This document shows positions 11,501 through 22,790 of a DNA stretch of 64,000 bases, piece after piece. Below the pieces are notes generated by a model. It was not told the origin of the DNA. It made no database searches and saw only the letters and a list, made by a program, of their open reading frames with translations. The stretch is from Telopea speciosissima (Eukaryota; Streptophyta; Magnoliopsida; Proteales; Proteaceae), in the NCBI RefSeq assembly GCF_018873765.1, contig NC_057924.1, positions 6,820,001-6,884,000 of the forward strand, given 5' to 3'. The translations under genes were made by a program, and so were the position numbers. How positions within the stretch are numbered: position 1 is the first letter of the stretch; the number at the start of each line of letters is the position of its first letter.

Positions 11501-13643
11501 GTCGAGTAAATGAAGACTTGCAATACAAAACTAAAATCACTCAAAATCAACTCCAAAATAATGCACAGTGATAACCCACAGAAGAACAAGGGTTAAAAGC
11601 TTTACAATCACAGCAAATTTATATCACCCCAAGATTCAGCAGATGGCATCAGTTACCAAGAAATTTTCCATCTCAAATGGGTGCAATATCCCTCAGAAAA
11701 CTCAGATATTTAGCAGTATAACCATGATTGGTATTCATTCACAAACTCCATCTTTGAAATTTGCCACATGTAAGTACCAAATAACACTCGAAAGGAGAAG
11801 TAGAAATCAAGGGTAAAAGGAGAGCTTCACAAGCTTCTCATTCTCCTCCGATAAGATTACAATCTAAATCCTGAATAGTAAAACAACAAAAAGTAATCAT
11901 GAAATAAACTCAAAGTCAAAGTCAACAAGAACATTCGTTAACTTAGAAAAAATAATCTCCATCATTAGCAGAAGAGATAAAGCTTCCTTTCCCATGTATT
12001 TTTAACTCTAAGATCTAAATAATTATTAGACAACAATATCAGTCTTGGACGTTTCTACTGCTCTCCTGAATCAGAAGGAAAAGAAGGTCCAAAGAGGGTC
12101 TAATGAAATTGGAAGGCTTAGTATCAATACATTACCTTGGGAAGCGTTTTGGGTGTATGTGCACTCGTAAGTATGTTCCAGCTTCAACAAACTCATTAGG
12201 ATGGGCTATCCGGAAAGTCTTCTGTGCTTCCCGCACAGTCTTTCCTTTAATGGACTGTCTTCTTTTCAAAACTGATGGTGCAGTCACTTCTTTAAACAAC
12301 TTAATTTGCTCAGGTGTCGCACTTGGAGGTGGCACTGGACACACTAATGCATAGTACACTGCTCCAAAATGGATAAGATCTGCAACGAACCTTCATGGAT
12401 AAAAAGTTTACCATTCATCATTCCTTCCTGACTAGTTCCAAGATAAACAAACAAAACAAGAAACCGCCACACCATTATATGAAGGAAATTAAGAAAAATA
12501 CAGCAACACTTACAAGTGAGGAAGATCCAAAGCATTACTAATATACTCAAGAACAGGCCCTCCTTCTGAAACAACTAGGTGTTCTACTCTTGGTGGCCCA
12601 TTTTGCAATGGGCACGGAAGTAAACGATTGTATTTGGGGTAGCTGCAATCAGACTAGGTCTCAGAAAATGCAGAACAAGAAGAAAAGAGTAAACAGATTT
12701 AAGGAGAATAATCCAGAGACATACTTTGATGTGAAACTAGCAAAATCCTAGAAGAAAGCAAAATGAACTCATTCATGCAGATCATAAGATACTCCTTGTG
12801 CTTTACTTTACCTTTACATTCAACATGGATACTACTATTTCATAAGTAAGCACTACAGAATTTTCACAGTAAGTGCCATATCAAACACTGTCTCCATGTT
12901 GGACACCAAGACCTGTATCAGTGTCCCTGTCACCTAGGCTAAAGTACGCTAGGTCATTGTAGAGGAATGAAAAATGAATCACATCTAAAAACAACTAGAT
13001 GTCATGGTAATTCTCTATATGACATATATGGCTTAGGTCAATGTGCAGAGATAGAAATCAAACCCTCTATCATGGTAATTCACATGAAACGTCAAACATA
13101 GGCAATGATTAAGTGACATTTTTCTGAAGCATTCAGAACTAAGTTTAAAACTCCTCCAAATTGTGTTCCTAGAAAAAAGCCTTTCTTGTATTGGTACACT
13201 AGAACTAAAATCAACAAAAACACAGTAGGTAGGAACAGGGAATTTCAAAATTGACGCCGGAAAACTCCCAAAGAGGAAAAAAATGAAAATTTTCATTAAA
13301 ATAGAAGTAAAATAATAGAACTTTCCGAAGAGAAAAGATGGAAGAAGAAGCGCAAAGCAGAAGAGGGAGGGTATCTGTATATAAATTTGGAAATGCCGAA
13401 GTACCTGTTAACCGCAGAGCTACTGATTACGGCGCCAACATCTGTTCCAGAAGCGAGACAGACTAGTGCGCCGTTGCTAGAATCCCCAGCACAATTAGCA
13501 AAGCTGCTCTTAAAGCGGTTCTTGAGAACATGGGAAGCAGCTAATGTGCAGACGATACCAATGGAGCCCCTAGTACTCCTGCAAGTCGAAGCAATGAAGC
13601 TGCCGGTGATGACGGAAGAGAAACTCAGTGCGCCAAACGCCAT
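5563..13643 (-). CDS. RluA-family RNA pseudouridine synthase, chloroplast type (nine exons, 476 aa)
   Basis: Exons on the minus strand are 13405-13643, 12514-12642, 12136-12390, 10744-10825, 9293-9408, 9160-9214, 8417-8528, 6506-6675 and 5563-5835. All borders are GT-AG and the phases close to exactly 477 codons. Residues 1 to about 60 are Ser/Ala/Thr-rich with few acids, as in a chloroplast transit peptide. The RluA-type catalytic core has HQIDNCTEG with the catalytic Asp near residue 268; the usual HRLD is here HQID. The later GKTHQVRAQLAACGAPIVGD, around 382-401, is the conserved RNA-contacting motif. The C-terminal ICW-type tail (GLQACQISWDDGEHHYEAGS) and the length match my memory of Arabidopsis RNA pseudouridine synthase 6 (At4g21770). 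The enzyme would isomerise uridine to pseudouridine in organellar RNA. An in-frame upstream ATG at 13745 would add 34 residues; I chose 13643 because MAFGALSF begins a transit-like segment. An Au SINE lies in intron 7 and a SINE candidate in intron 4. Confidence 0.9.
7228..7403 (-). mobile_element. Au-type SINE in intron 7 of the pseudouridine synthase gene
   Basis: On the minus strand the element begins with a tRNA-like head (TTGGTGCGACGGTAAGGTTG as the A-box region, then GGGTTCGAGTC as the B box) and ends GCACTGGGTACGCCC. This matches my memory of the Au SINE of grasses and other angiosperms. It is flanked by a perfect 16-bp duplication, ACATTCCCCTCTTTCT, at 7212-7227 and 7404-7419. That is direct evidence of retroposition and of a fairly recent insertion. 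It is in sense orientation with respect to the host gene. Confidence 0.92.
10160..10350 (+). mobile_element. Candidate tRNA-derived SINE in intron 4 of the pseudouridine synthase gene
   Basis: A B-box-like GAGTTCGATTC lies near 10219-10229, with a tRNA-like stretch (GACTCAACCAACTCAAC...GGAGGTCATGAG) before it. A C-rich body follows, then an A-rich tail (TTAAAAAACAAAAGAAGG). No clear target-site duplication was seen, so this is tentative; it could be another short tRNA-like repeat. Confidence 0.4.
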
Positions 13644-15466
13644 TTTGCATTCTGCACTCTGTAGATGATGTGAGCGAGTCAGGGAGAAATTGTTATCTTT
13701 CTCTCCACTGCAAGTCTGTAACTTGCCGTCGTTAGCTTGAGACAATCGACCTTTACTCTCTCCTTCACCACCGATTGGCGAGGGAAGGCTATGGATGTCA
13801 AATTCCTGCGCGATCCGGCCGAACCGATCAAAATTGACTTGTTTCCAAATTGAATACTTCTCGGTTTGGTTTCATTTTGGGGTTTTCAAAAGCGGTAGAA
13901 TTTGACACCAATCAGACCGACTGAAACTGGAAACCAATCCGATACTTCCTATGGTGGTGGAGCTAGCGGGGGCGCCTAGTGAACCATCCCCGGTTCTAGA
14001 GCTGACGGATTCAACCAAGAAGTCTTGCCACCTTGTCTGCTTAGGGGTAAGCTTCTTCTATGTTTGAAAATAGAAGGTGGCTATGTTATCTATTCCAACA
14101 ATGAATTTTGACCCGTTATTGTTTTTTAAATGGGGAGATGTTTCTATCCAAGAGTGTGGCCTAAGCCAGGTTCCTTGTGCCTCTATTTCTCTTCCCCCAA
14201 TTGGGGGGTAGAGATGTCATTTCAAGGGGAGGTGGAGGAGAGATAGACACAAGGGAGTAACTACGCTCCAAGGTAGAAAACATTTTTCCTTCTTAAATAT
14301 ATAGAAAATTGAAACCAATCCAGACCAAATTCGATAGGGGACTTAAACTAGAACGTTAACAAAAGCCGATAAAAAAAAAATCCACCCCAAACAAAGGTTT
14401 GCCTTAGCGGTTCAGCTTTGACTTGACCTAGTTTTGGACCAAAACAGATTCAATCTATCTGAAACTAGACCGAACCGACCATTGAAACCCTTATGCAGGT
14501 TCATTTGCATAGCTTTGCCCTAGTTCAGGCCAATTAACATATTACAAGTTAATTTCTACCCAAAAAAAAACACATTCCAAGTTATTTAGTTAAATTAATA
14601 GAATCAAACCATAAGAACCAGTATCTACTTAGATGTAATTCTTCTTTACAACCCCTGGTGGGAATGGGGGATGCATAAAAATGGCACACTAAGTGGAAAA
14701 ATTCTAATATTTAATTCCTACCAAGATTTGTTGTTTTTGTTTTGTTTTTTTTTTCACATTTCAGAGATAGCCCTGCATCACTTCCAAAAGGAGAGAAAAA
14801 GCATCTCTCTATTGCACCAATTCTTTAGGTGCAATTCCGAAGAGCCCATTGTTTCTCCGGCAATAAGAGGGAACCATACCCAGTGCACGAGGTTCCAGCC
14901 ACTGTGGAGGGTCATTATGTACACAGCCTTACCCTTGTTTTCACAGATTAGCTGTTTCCAAACTCGAACCAGCAGTGACCACTTGGTTACAATGGAGCAA
15001 CCTTTACTGTTGCACCAAGGCCCGCCCTCTCATCTAATTAATTTAAACTAAACTATTTTAACACACAGATGTTTATTATATAAAAATATAAAATAAAGTC
15101 TAAGAAATAAACAAACATGAATTCAATAAAAAAATCAAGAGAAAAATCCATACATGACAATCCGTATGATTAAGATACCAAACTTGATTAGAGGCCTGTG
15201 GTGAAGATCACTGTAAATACCATTTGATGCAGGTCAGATTTTACCAATACAAACTTGCTGCTTTTACTTTTAGCTGAGAGAATATTTATTTATTTTTTCC
15301 CAAGAAAATATTGTTTTTTTAGCTAGCAGAGAATGTTTTGATTTGCTGACTTCCAAAATGCCTCACTCTTACTACTACAACTGAATGGAAAGTTTGAATT
15401 CCAAGCATACTCCCCAAATGACTTCACAATTTATGAACTTAACACTGTCACCCTATACAAAATGCA
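13644..15466. other. Intergenic region between two minus-strand genes
   Basis: This holds the 5' flank of the pseudouridine synthase gene (to about 13800) and then degenerate GGTTTGGTTT/CCGAACCG-type repeats at 13800-13930 and 14280-14480. It also has a fold-back element around 14110-14290 and an Au SINE at 14868-15030. The right end is the 3' flank of the next gene. No gene recognised. Confidence 0.55.
14868..15030 (-). mobile_element. Au-type SINE (older, diverged copy)
   Basis: On the minus strand it carries the tRNA-like head GGTGCAACAGTAAAGGTTGC, the B-box region GGTTCGAGTTTGG, and the tail words CCTCGTGCACTGGGTATGG. It differs from the copies at 7228 and 18946 by many substitutions and a short internal deletion. 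I saw no convincing target-site duplication, which fits an older insertion. Confidence 0.85.
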
Positions 15467-18400
15467 TTACTCAAGTTTGATTTCTTCTCTTTTTGGGGGA
15501 TCCAGCTCCAAATAGTAAAATGGATCTGTGGGCTCCTCCCTGCACAAAACAAAGAGGGAATACAAATTTTATAACAAAGATAGAATAAAATCAAGTGGTA
15601 ATTAAGAATATGCAGTAAAAATGAGCTAGAGCGAAGAATTAAAAAAATTTCCTATTATTTTGTAAACATGAAATATCCTCTTGTAATGGTTATATCAAGT
15701 TTTGAAGTTGTTAAGTTCATAAATACTATGACAATAGTTTTAAAAATACACAGTTAATGTATTATGAACACATTTACGGTTTGAGATTTATCGAAAAATA
15801 GAAGGTTATGGAGTTGTCACACAGTCAATGAGGCGTCAAGCAACTGAGCAAGCACACCAACTCATTTAAAAACTTTACTTACCCTTAAGTTAACAAACCA
15901 CCGACATACCTCACAGCTTCCAGTTTTAAATTGAAGTTCTAAATATAGTTTTATTAATCCAGGTAGAAGAGCAAGCATACCCTGGTTTAGAGCGCATGCA
16001 TTGCCAGAAGAGCTTGAAAGGACCTGGAACTGTTTTAAATGGATTTCCTTCAAAGCAAGCCTACAGAATTTCCAAATGGCAAAGGTGTTATCATATAAAT
16101 CAAAAGCATAGAAAAATAAAAGAATTTTAGATCCAAATAACTACAATACAATATGATGAAAACAGATGCAAATACTTTCACTGAAAATGCATGCCCAACG
16201 CGAGGGAAGAAAGATCTCCAGTGTACCCTGATAAAAATTTGGTATAAAAACCAGATTTAAAAGACAGTTGGCAACATTTGAGCTTATTCGGGAAAGAAAG
16301 AATGAATTAATGAAATGAAGGTCAAATATGGTAAACATTTTCTTGAATCTCTAGTACATTCAAAATTTCCTGCTGCCAAGAAAATAAACATTTGAATGAA
16401 GAGACACAAAACAATTGAGAAGAGATTCTATTGTCAAACCTTATAGGATCAACAAACACAAAGACCAACTGTGCAATTGTAGGTTGTTCAATTTTTTTCC
16501 CTTATCAAACCATTGTTCCTTTAATAAAATAAATAAATAAAGTAAATTTTGTCATCATGATCAATGTTGTGAATGACTAGGGATTAAATGAAGGGATTGT
16601 AACTGATCCGGCCTTTGTGCCATGTTAGCATAATTGGTGGAATGATGGGGATAACCAACCGATAACCACCTTGATGGGAGGGGTTATCGGAAAGGTTAAT
16701 ATATAGGTAATTGGGTCCCTGGTTTCGGTATTGGAGGCTTTACTCTCCATCAGAGCAGCCATATGGAATACCCATAAACTAGAAGCACCCCTACCGCCAC
16801 CACCATTGTTGTCCCTGTGGTTTGCCATCGCCGGAGAAGAAGATAAAAAGCGTCAGCTGGAATTGGACAGCAGGCAAGCTTTCACGATCCTTCACGGAGA
16901 GGTAAGTCCGCATACTCTCCCTTAAGTTTATGCTTTCAAGGATAAATAAACCAGAAAACCATTTCATTGACATGAGGCCTTGTATGGTTAAGTAAAACCT
17001 AATGACAGATGAACCTACTGAGAAAATACCCAAAATCTGAATAAATTCATTAAAATGTCAGAACATCCATTTCACATTGTAGAATCTGTGACAAAATCTA
17101 TCAACGCAAGCTACTTCAATAATATATTCTGAAGGGAGTAGTGTTGAAAAGGCACAATGTGGAGCCATTCTCTTTGGTTCTCTCCCATTTGCCATGTCTT
17201 GAAGGTTCTCCCTCTCCACTAAAAGAAAGAAAAAGGAAGAAAACTAAGAAAGAATCCTCTACCAAACGGATGAAAGAAGTTTTTTGTTCATCCTTATTTG
17301 CCTTGCAGTTTTTTCTTCCCATTTCTTCTCCCTCATATTATGTTTGGTTGTTTTATTCTTAATAGTTCTCTCTGTCAAGTCCCTGTCTACATTTTATTGT
17401 AAGTATCTCATTCATTTCTCTTCCCTTTTTATCATCCCCAAGTTTTTCCTTTTCTTTCTTCTAAAGAACAATAGATTTTATTACAAGAAAAAAGAGGAGC
17501 TACACTGTCATAATTTACAACAACAACAACAACAAGAGAAATGCCGAAGGCCACCATCCCCAAATCCAATTACAAGAAAGGTATTTTCCCAATTACGTAA
17601 CTTGTTCATCCACAACCACTTCAGCCAACTCTCTACAAATGATAAAGAATGAATCACCTTCAATAATAGCACCCTTAATTCGTGAGAATCTTCATTCCCT
17701 TGATAACCACCTCCAGATCCACTGTGATAATCACAGAGCCCAAATGGTCCAGAAAATAACTATAAGATATTGCCCACCCACCCACCCACACATTACAGTT
17801 GAAAAAGGTGGGGGTTTGGGAAGTAGAAGATTGAAGCAGGATCTCTACTTTTGTGAAGGGTAATGGATAAGTCAAGAAAAGATCTAAATGAAAGAAACGG
17901 TAGAGGAATGGACATAAATATGACCTCTCCTCTTCTATATGCTGGGTATAGTTGGTAAGTTGGCTACCTGATGACCGTGTGGTGTCCCATTTACATTTTC
18001 TTATACCATGTAGTTATCTCTTTTGCTCTGAAACCAACCAATATAAGGGAAATCAGCGATGACCATGACCGCTTTCCTAAATACCTAAATTATTTTTTCC
18101 AACACTATAATCACAGTAAAATTTAAACACTAAATTGGATTTAAGGAATATAATATTTGGGATATTGTGTTTCCTGTTTCAGGAACATAAGTGAACTCTC
18201 ATGTAATGATCTAAAATCTGGCTTCCACATGACTGATGATCACAAGTTTATACATTCTTAAAAATGCAGTTTTTGTTTTCTTAGTAATTTTTCAATGTTT
18301 CTTTCCTACTTAATCTATTTTCTTCTTTTTAAACAAATAAACACCATCAAATTATAGCTTTCCCCAACTAATTAACGATTATATTAGCTCAATTTGTATC

Positions 18401-20357
18401 CACAAAGAAAAAGACCCACATTTGGCCATACATGATTGAAAGATTCTTAGAAGTGAGCATCAATTTAAGTGTCCAAAGTTAATACCAAAGCATTCAATTA
18501 GTTTAGCCATCTACTTATGCTAAAGCTGAGGATAATTTTAAGTCTACTAATTATATTTTGGCTATCCTTATTAATTATTCCCATTGAACAAATGAATGAT
18601 GTATCTTTTCTTCTTTCCCAAACATGGAATCTAATCGTGCATGTTTATCTATACATAAAGAGCACACAATCAAACTGATAATCGGTCAATTATCAAGCAC
18701 GTACTGAAAGATTAAACAGTAATCACTGAAGTAATAACAAAATAAAGAGGCCTTATTACTTAATTGAAGGAGGAAAAATAGGTCTTATTACTAAATTCAA
18801 GGCAGAAAAACAATAACAACAAATCATGTGAAATTTTATGCTGCAGTAGTTCCTTTTTGTATAAGATTTTGTTGTCTATGATTTATAACAATACTCCATC
18901 AATAATTCCTTTTCTGCAATAACGTCATGCATCACAGGCTTGCTAATAAAAGGATGTACCCAGTGCACGAGGCCCCTGCCACTGCTGGGTCTAGGGAGGT
19001 TCATAATGTATGCAGCCTTACCCCTGCTTTCGCAGAGAGGCTGTTTCCAGACTCGAACCCCTGACTACTTGGTCACAATGGAGCAACCTTACTGTTGCAT
19101 CATGGGCTTGCTACTGTGTAGATAAAATTGAGACCTTCTACCCCAAATCTTTCCAAGGTCTAATCATTCAAATAAAACACAGGAAATTAGTAGTCTACTA
19201 GGAAACAAGGACAAGGAAATGGATGTTGGTATCCGACGCCCATCCAGGATACCCAACATGGCACCTGCTGTGAAAATTACATAGGCTTACAAAGATAAAA
19301 CTGAAATGGCCAGGGATACGGCCATACGGGTGGTTTGACATGCAGAATTTCAAAAGATGAAGTGCATGTCCTCTATCTTCGAGCCTTACAACATTCTTCC
19401 AAAATCTTTGCCATGATCAAAGCCCACCACAAAAGACTGCAGTCACTGCACCTAGGCATCAACTCCATCATAATTTAATTTGTATTCAACAGACAACTCA
19501 TATCCAATAAAATCATTCTCCATGATCAAGAAATAACAGAGAAGTCTGAAAGGGGGGTGGAACTACCTTGGGCTGAGTCATCCTTCATCAGAAGGCATAC
19601 AAGTGATCTGTTCAGTCTGTTCATGGGATGCTTTCACTTTCATTAGAAAATGAAAAGAAAAAAAAAATTTATGGAAAAATATGCACCAAACCAAGCTCAG
19701 TATGTGAACCGGAAATCCAGATCAATTCAACCATCATGATCTGATAAAAGTAAGGTTTTAAGTAAGATGATCTATCATGATGTTATCACCATTACCATCA
19801 CTGAAACTCCACTAATTCTGAAAACCAAACCAACCAAAGCCAATATACATCTAACATCCCAAATTAGAAAACCACTCCACCACATTAACTCTAAAATTAT
19901 TGGTATACAAATTCAATTGGCATCAATTTCACTTCCTAGTATCCAAAGCCAATATATGCCACAAAAACCGCTTGAATGAGACCACCAATGCAACAAAACC
20001 CAAGAAGAATTTCGGCTTTTCCTCAACCTTATACAACTAGAATGGATGACTGTTAATAACTGGTAAGAGATGTTGCATAATCCACGGCTCTTCTTTTCTA
20101 AATTTTTCTATGTAATGCTAATACACCCACAAAATCAAAGAAAAGCTAAGGTAAATCTCTTGACAGAAGTTTGCACCGCAGGAAAAGGATTTCATTATAG
20201 AAGCAGAAGCAATGGGTAATTGGGAATCTCTCATATCATCAAATACCTGAATTACATCCTCAGCTCGATCATTACACCTATGTGCCTGAGGTTGACGATT
20301 GTCTCCCTCTGGCAATCCCCATGGGCTCTCTCTCCTTGGCACCGGTCTCGAACTCAT
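15467..20357 (-). CDS. Small conserved plant protein of unknown function (three exons, 87 aa)
   Basis: Exons are 20247-20357, 15981-16060 and 15467-15539. Borders are GT-AG and phases close to 88 codons, including TAA at 15467-15469. The protein starts MSSRPVPRRESPWGLPEGD and has NDRAEDVIQACFEGNPFKTV across the first junction, which joins codons 37 and 38. It continues PGPFKLFWQCMRSKPG and ends with PPKREEIKLE. The middle, around GNPFKTVPGPFKLFW, is very like a plant family I remember but cannot name with certainty; I believe it is conserved in angiosperms. It has no signal peptide or clear membrane span. Intron 1 is very long (16061-20246) and holds an Au SINE and inverted repeats. The gene is divergent from the TMEM97-like gene. 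A mitochondrial or complex I link is only a thought and is not claimed. Confidence 0.85.
18946..19104 (-). mobile_element. Au-type SINE in intron 1 of the 87-aa protein gene
   Basis: On the minus strand it has GATGCAACAGTAAGGTTGCT, GGGTTCGAGTCTGGAAACAG and CAGGGGTAAGGCTGCATACA, and ends CCTCGTGCACTGGGTACATC. The sequence GGCTTGCTA occurs just outside both ends (18937-18945 and 19105-19113) as a 9-bp target-site duplication. It is in sense with the host gene. Confidence 0.88.
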
Positions 20358-20829
20358 CTTCCCTTCCTCTTCTTCTTCTTCTTCAATACCACTAAGTGTC
20401 AGTCAACACTGAAAATAGAGATAAGGAGGGAGGAAGGGCTTAGGGTTCTTCTTCCTCTTCGTCGGTTCTTCCAGCTACGGGAATCTATCAAGCTTGCTAT
20501 GGACGTACACGGATGCTGGATGCACCATACTACTTCTCTGTAGATTGCATCGTGACCGTCCATCAGAAATACTCAGATTAGCTCCACCAAAAATCTGTAC
20601 TACCTGACACATCTTAAAATTTTCCATTTTTAATAAAAAAAAACAATTTTTTTATCCCGATCGTGCAGGTGTGAAAAAAATAAAGAAAATATTTTCTTTG
20701 GCTGTTAATCTCTGTTCGATTCAAAAACTTCAAAAAGAGCTTCAAAGCAAGATCCCCATTTCATTGATTCATTCTTCAATACGGAGAAGAAGAGAAAGAC
20801 GAAGAAGATTATAACTTGCAGGAATAATA
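20358..20829. promoter_or_regulatory. 472-bp head-to-head intergenic region, probable bidirectional promoter
   Basis: The two start codons point away from each other (minus gene at 20357, plus gene at 20830) with only 472 bp between them. The left part is a CT/GAA-rich tract (TTCTTCTTCTTCTTC at about 20369-20383), typical of plant 5' UTRs. The middle (20590-20700) is AT-rich. No specific factor site or TATA box is asserted. Confidence 0.55.
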
Positions 20830-21435
20830 ATGGGGTTGTGCAAGCTAGTGGATGCGATTCTTTTCCTCTTCTTCCTGGTTATAGCGGTGGTAGTTCCGCT
20901 TCTGGACTCCCAGACTTGTTTACCAATGCACCTGTTTCCAGATTTCCTCATCGACCTCAGTTCCTGGTACGCCCGTGAGTATGGAGATTACCTCATCGTT
21001 GAAAAGCCTGATTTCTTTGTTGCGCTTGTCTGGCTTGAGCTCATCCTCCAATGGCCCCTTTCCATTGCCAACCTTTACGCCATTCTCTCCAGGAAGTCCT
21101 GGTTCAGCAAGACTTGCTTGATCTACGGTGTCTCCAGTACCACTTCCATGGTATGTTTCTATATTCAAGGAGATCGCTGATTGATATTATATTTTCTGTA
21201 AAAGCACCCATTAAGACTCTGAATCTTCCTTTGTGTGATGGTCATTCATTCTCAGGTTGCGATTTTAGGGGAAATGATTGGTTCGCGCAAGGCATCGGAC
21301 AAGCTTATCATGATGTATTCTCCGTTCTTGGGTTTTGCTGTCCTTGCGGTTCTGCGTGGGCTGGTGCCAAGCGGGGGCAGGAGCAGGAAACCTACTTCAA
21401 CTAATGCCACAATGGCTAGGAAAAAGAGGGCTTGA
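20830..21435 (+). CDS. TMEM97/sigma-2 receptor-like EXPERA-domain membrane protein (two exons, 166 aa)
   Basis: Exons are 20830-21150 and 21256-21435, joined at ATG|gtatgt ... ctcag|GTTGCG, for 167 codons including TGA. The protein begins MGLCKLVDAILFLFFLVIA, a membrane segment at about residues 5-27. Acidic and aromatic residues after it (DLSSWY, EKPDFFVALVWLELILQWPL) and three more hydrophobic helices give the four-helix EXPERA fold of TMEM97. The C-terminus is basic (RSRKP...ARKKRA), which fits the ER-retention-like lysines of this family. TMEM97 in animals is an ER sterol-related protein and the sigma-2 receptor; the plant role is not established. The start is the first ATG of the frame, after a long purine-rich leader. 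Confidence 0.9.
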
Positions 21436-22433
21436 AGGTTCACACTACATAACCCACCAACCCATCTTCATTTTTGTTCTGATTTTCGTATTTGTTCTTC
21501 TAGCATTCTTGAAGAGGAAAAAATATTCCATCTTCTAATGTGTTTTTTGTTTTTAGAGCAAGAGATAGAGAGAGAAAGGTATTCCCTCTTCTAATGTTTT
21601 TGTTTTTGGAGCTAGAGACAGTGAGAGAGAGATCTTTGAATCTGATGTATCCATTCCCTTGAATTCTGATCCTTTCGCAACTTTTATCAAACAATTGGAT
21701 GGTGCAATTATTTACTTTATTCTTCTATCCAGTCACATCACGTTGCAATTATACTGTCTTTTCTCAGAAATAAGAAGAAAATAAAAGAAAAAGAAATCAT
21801 AGGAATTGCAATCTAATAGAGGTCCTAAACATTGTCCCACCGTTTACAGAGACAGAGAACATTCAATCCACCTCAATACAACACGAAGGACAAACCTTTG
21901 ACCTCGAAAACACTCATTGCAAATGGAAGTTAACAATATGAAATTGGTTAGAAATAAAAAACATATCATAAGAAGATCAATCTCTTTGACTGCTAACTAA
22001 ATTTGTAACCAAATCACTAATTGATTTGGTGAATTGATAAAAATGTCACAATTTTCCCCATGCCAAAATTTAGTCTAGGTGGATAAACCTGACCGATTTC
22101 CATTTTTCTTGATTGAGTTTTGAGAGTCCCAAAAGTGATACCCTGAAATTGGATCGGTCAGTGTTCACACCTCCAAAAGTGAATATTTATTTTCCATGTC
22201 TTAGTAGCAATGCAGAATGTGTAATAAATTGATAGCCCAAGACTTAGCTTATACAAATATATCCGGACATGTCATGGCTCTTCTCCATTTGAAGGTTCAT
22301 TACTTGGATTAACCCAACCTCCCCATGCCCACCCCCACCCCCACCAAAAAAATAAATAAAAAAATAAATAAAAAAATAAAATAAAAAACAAAGATCCACT
22401 ACTTGATGGTTTCATTTACGTAGTTGGAAATGA

Positions 22434-22790
22434 GATTCATATTGATCTAGTGTAAAATTGTAGATTACTTCTGATATCAGGTATCATACATTTCTATAGA
22501 ATGGAAAGCTTCATTTTTAAGGATTTATAACCTTTCAGGACATGCCTGGTTAGGAGGCAGATGGATACAGGTTGTCATGAAATGATTTATCATTGAGGAG
22601 CAGATGATTTGTGTTACTGAGTTCGACATGAAAATCATATTGATCTAGTGTAGACAACTTCTGATATCAGGTATCATACATGTCTGTAGACTGGAAAGCT
22701 TCATTTTTTAAAGCTTTATTACCTTTCAGGACATGCCTGGTTAGGAGGCAGATGAATATAGGCTGTCATGAATTATATATCATTGAGGGA
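22434..22790. repeat. Tandem duplication, about 198 bp period
   Basis: Two copies start with ATATTGATCTAGTGTA at about 22439 and 22637. Both contain CTGATATCAGGTATCATACA and CAGGACATGCCTGGTTAGGA. Small substitutions and a short deletion separate them. Confidence 0.8.

Noticed and set aside
13033-13296. Open frame inside intron 1 of the pseudouridine synthase gene
   Set aside because: It is in an intron, low in complexity and has no protein similarity; the spliced model explains the region.
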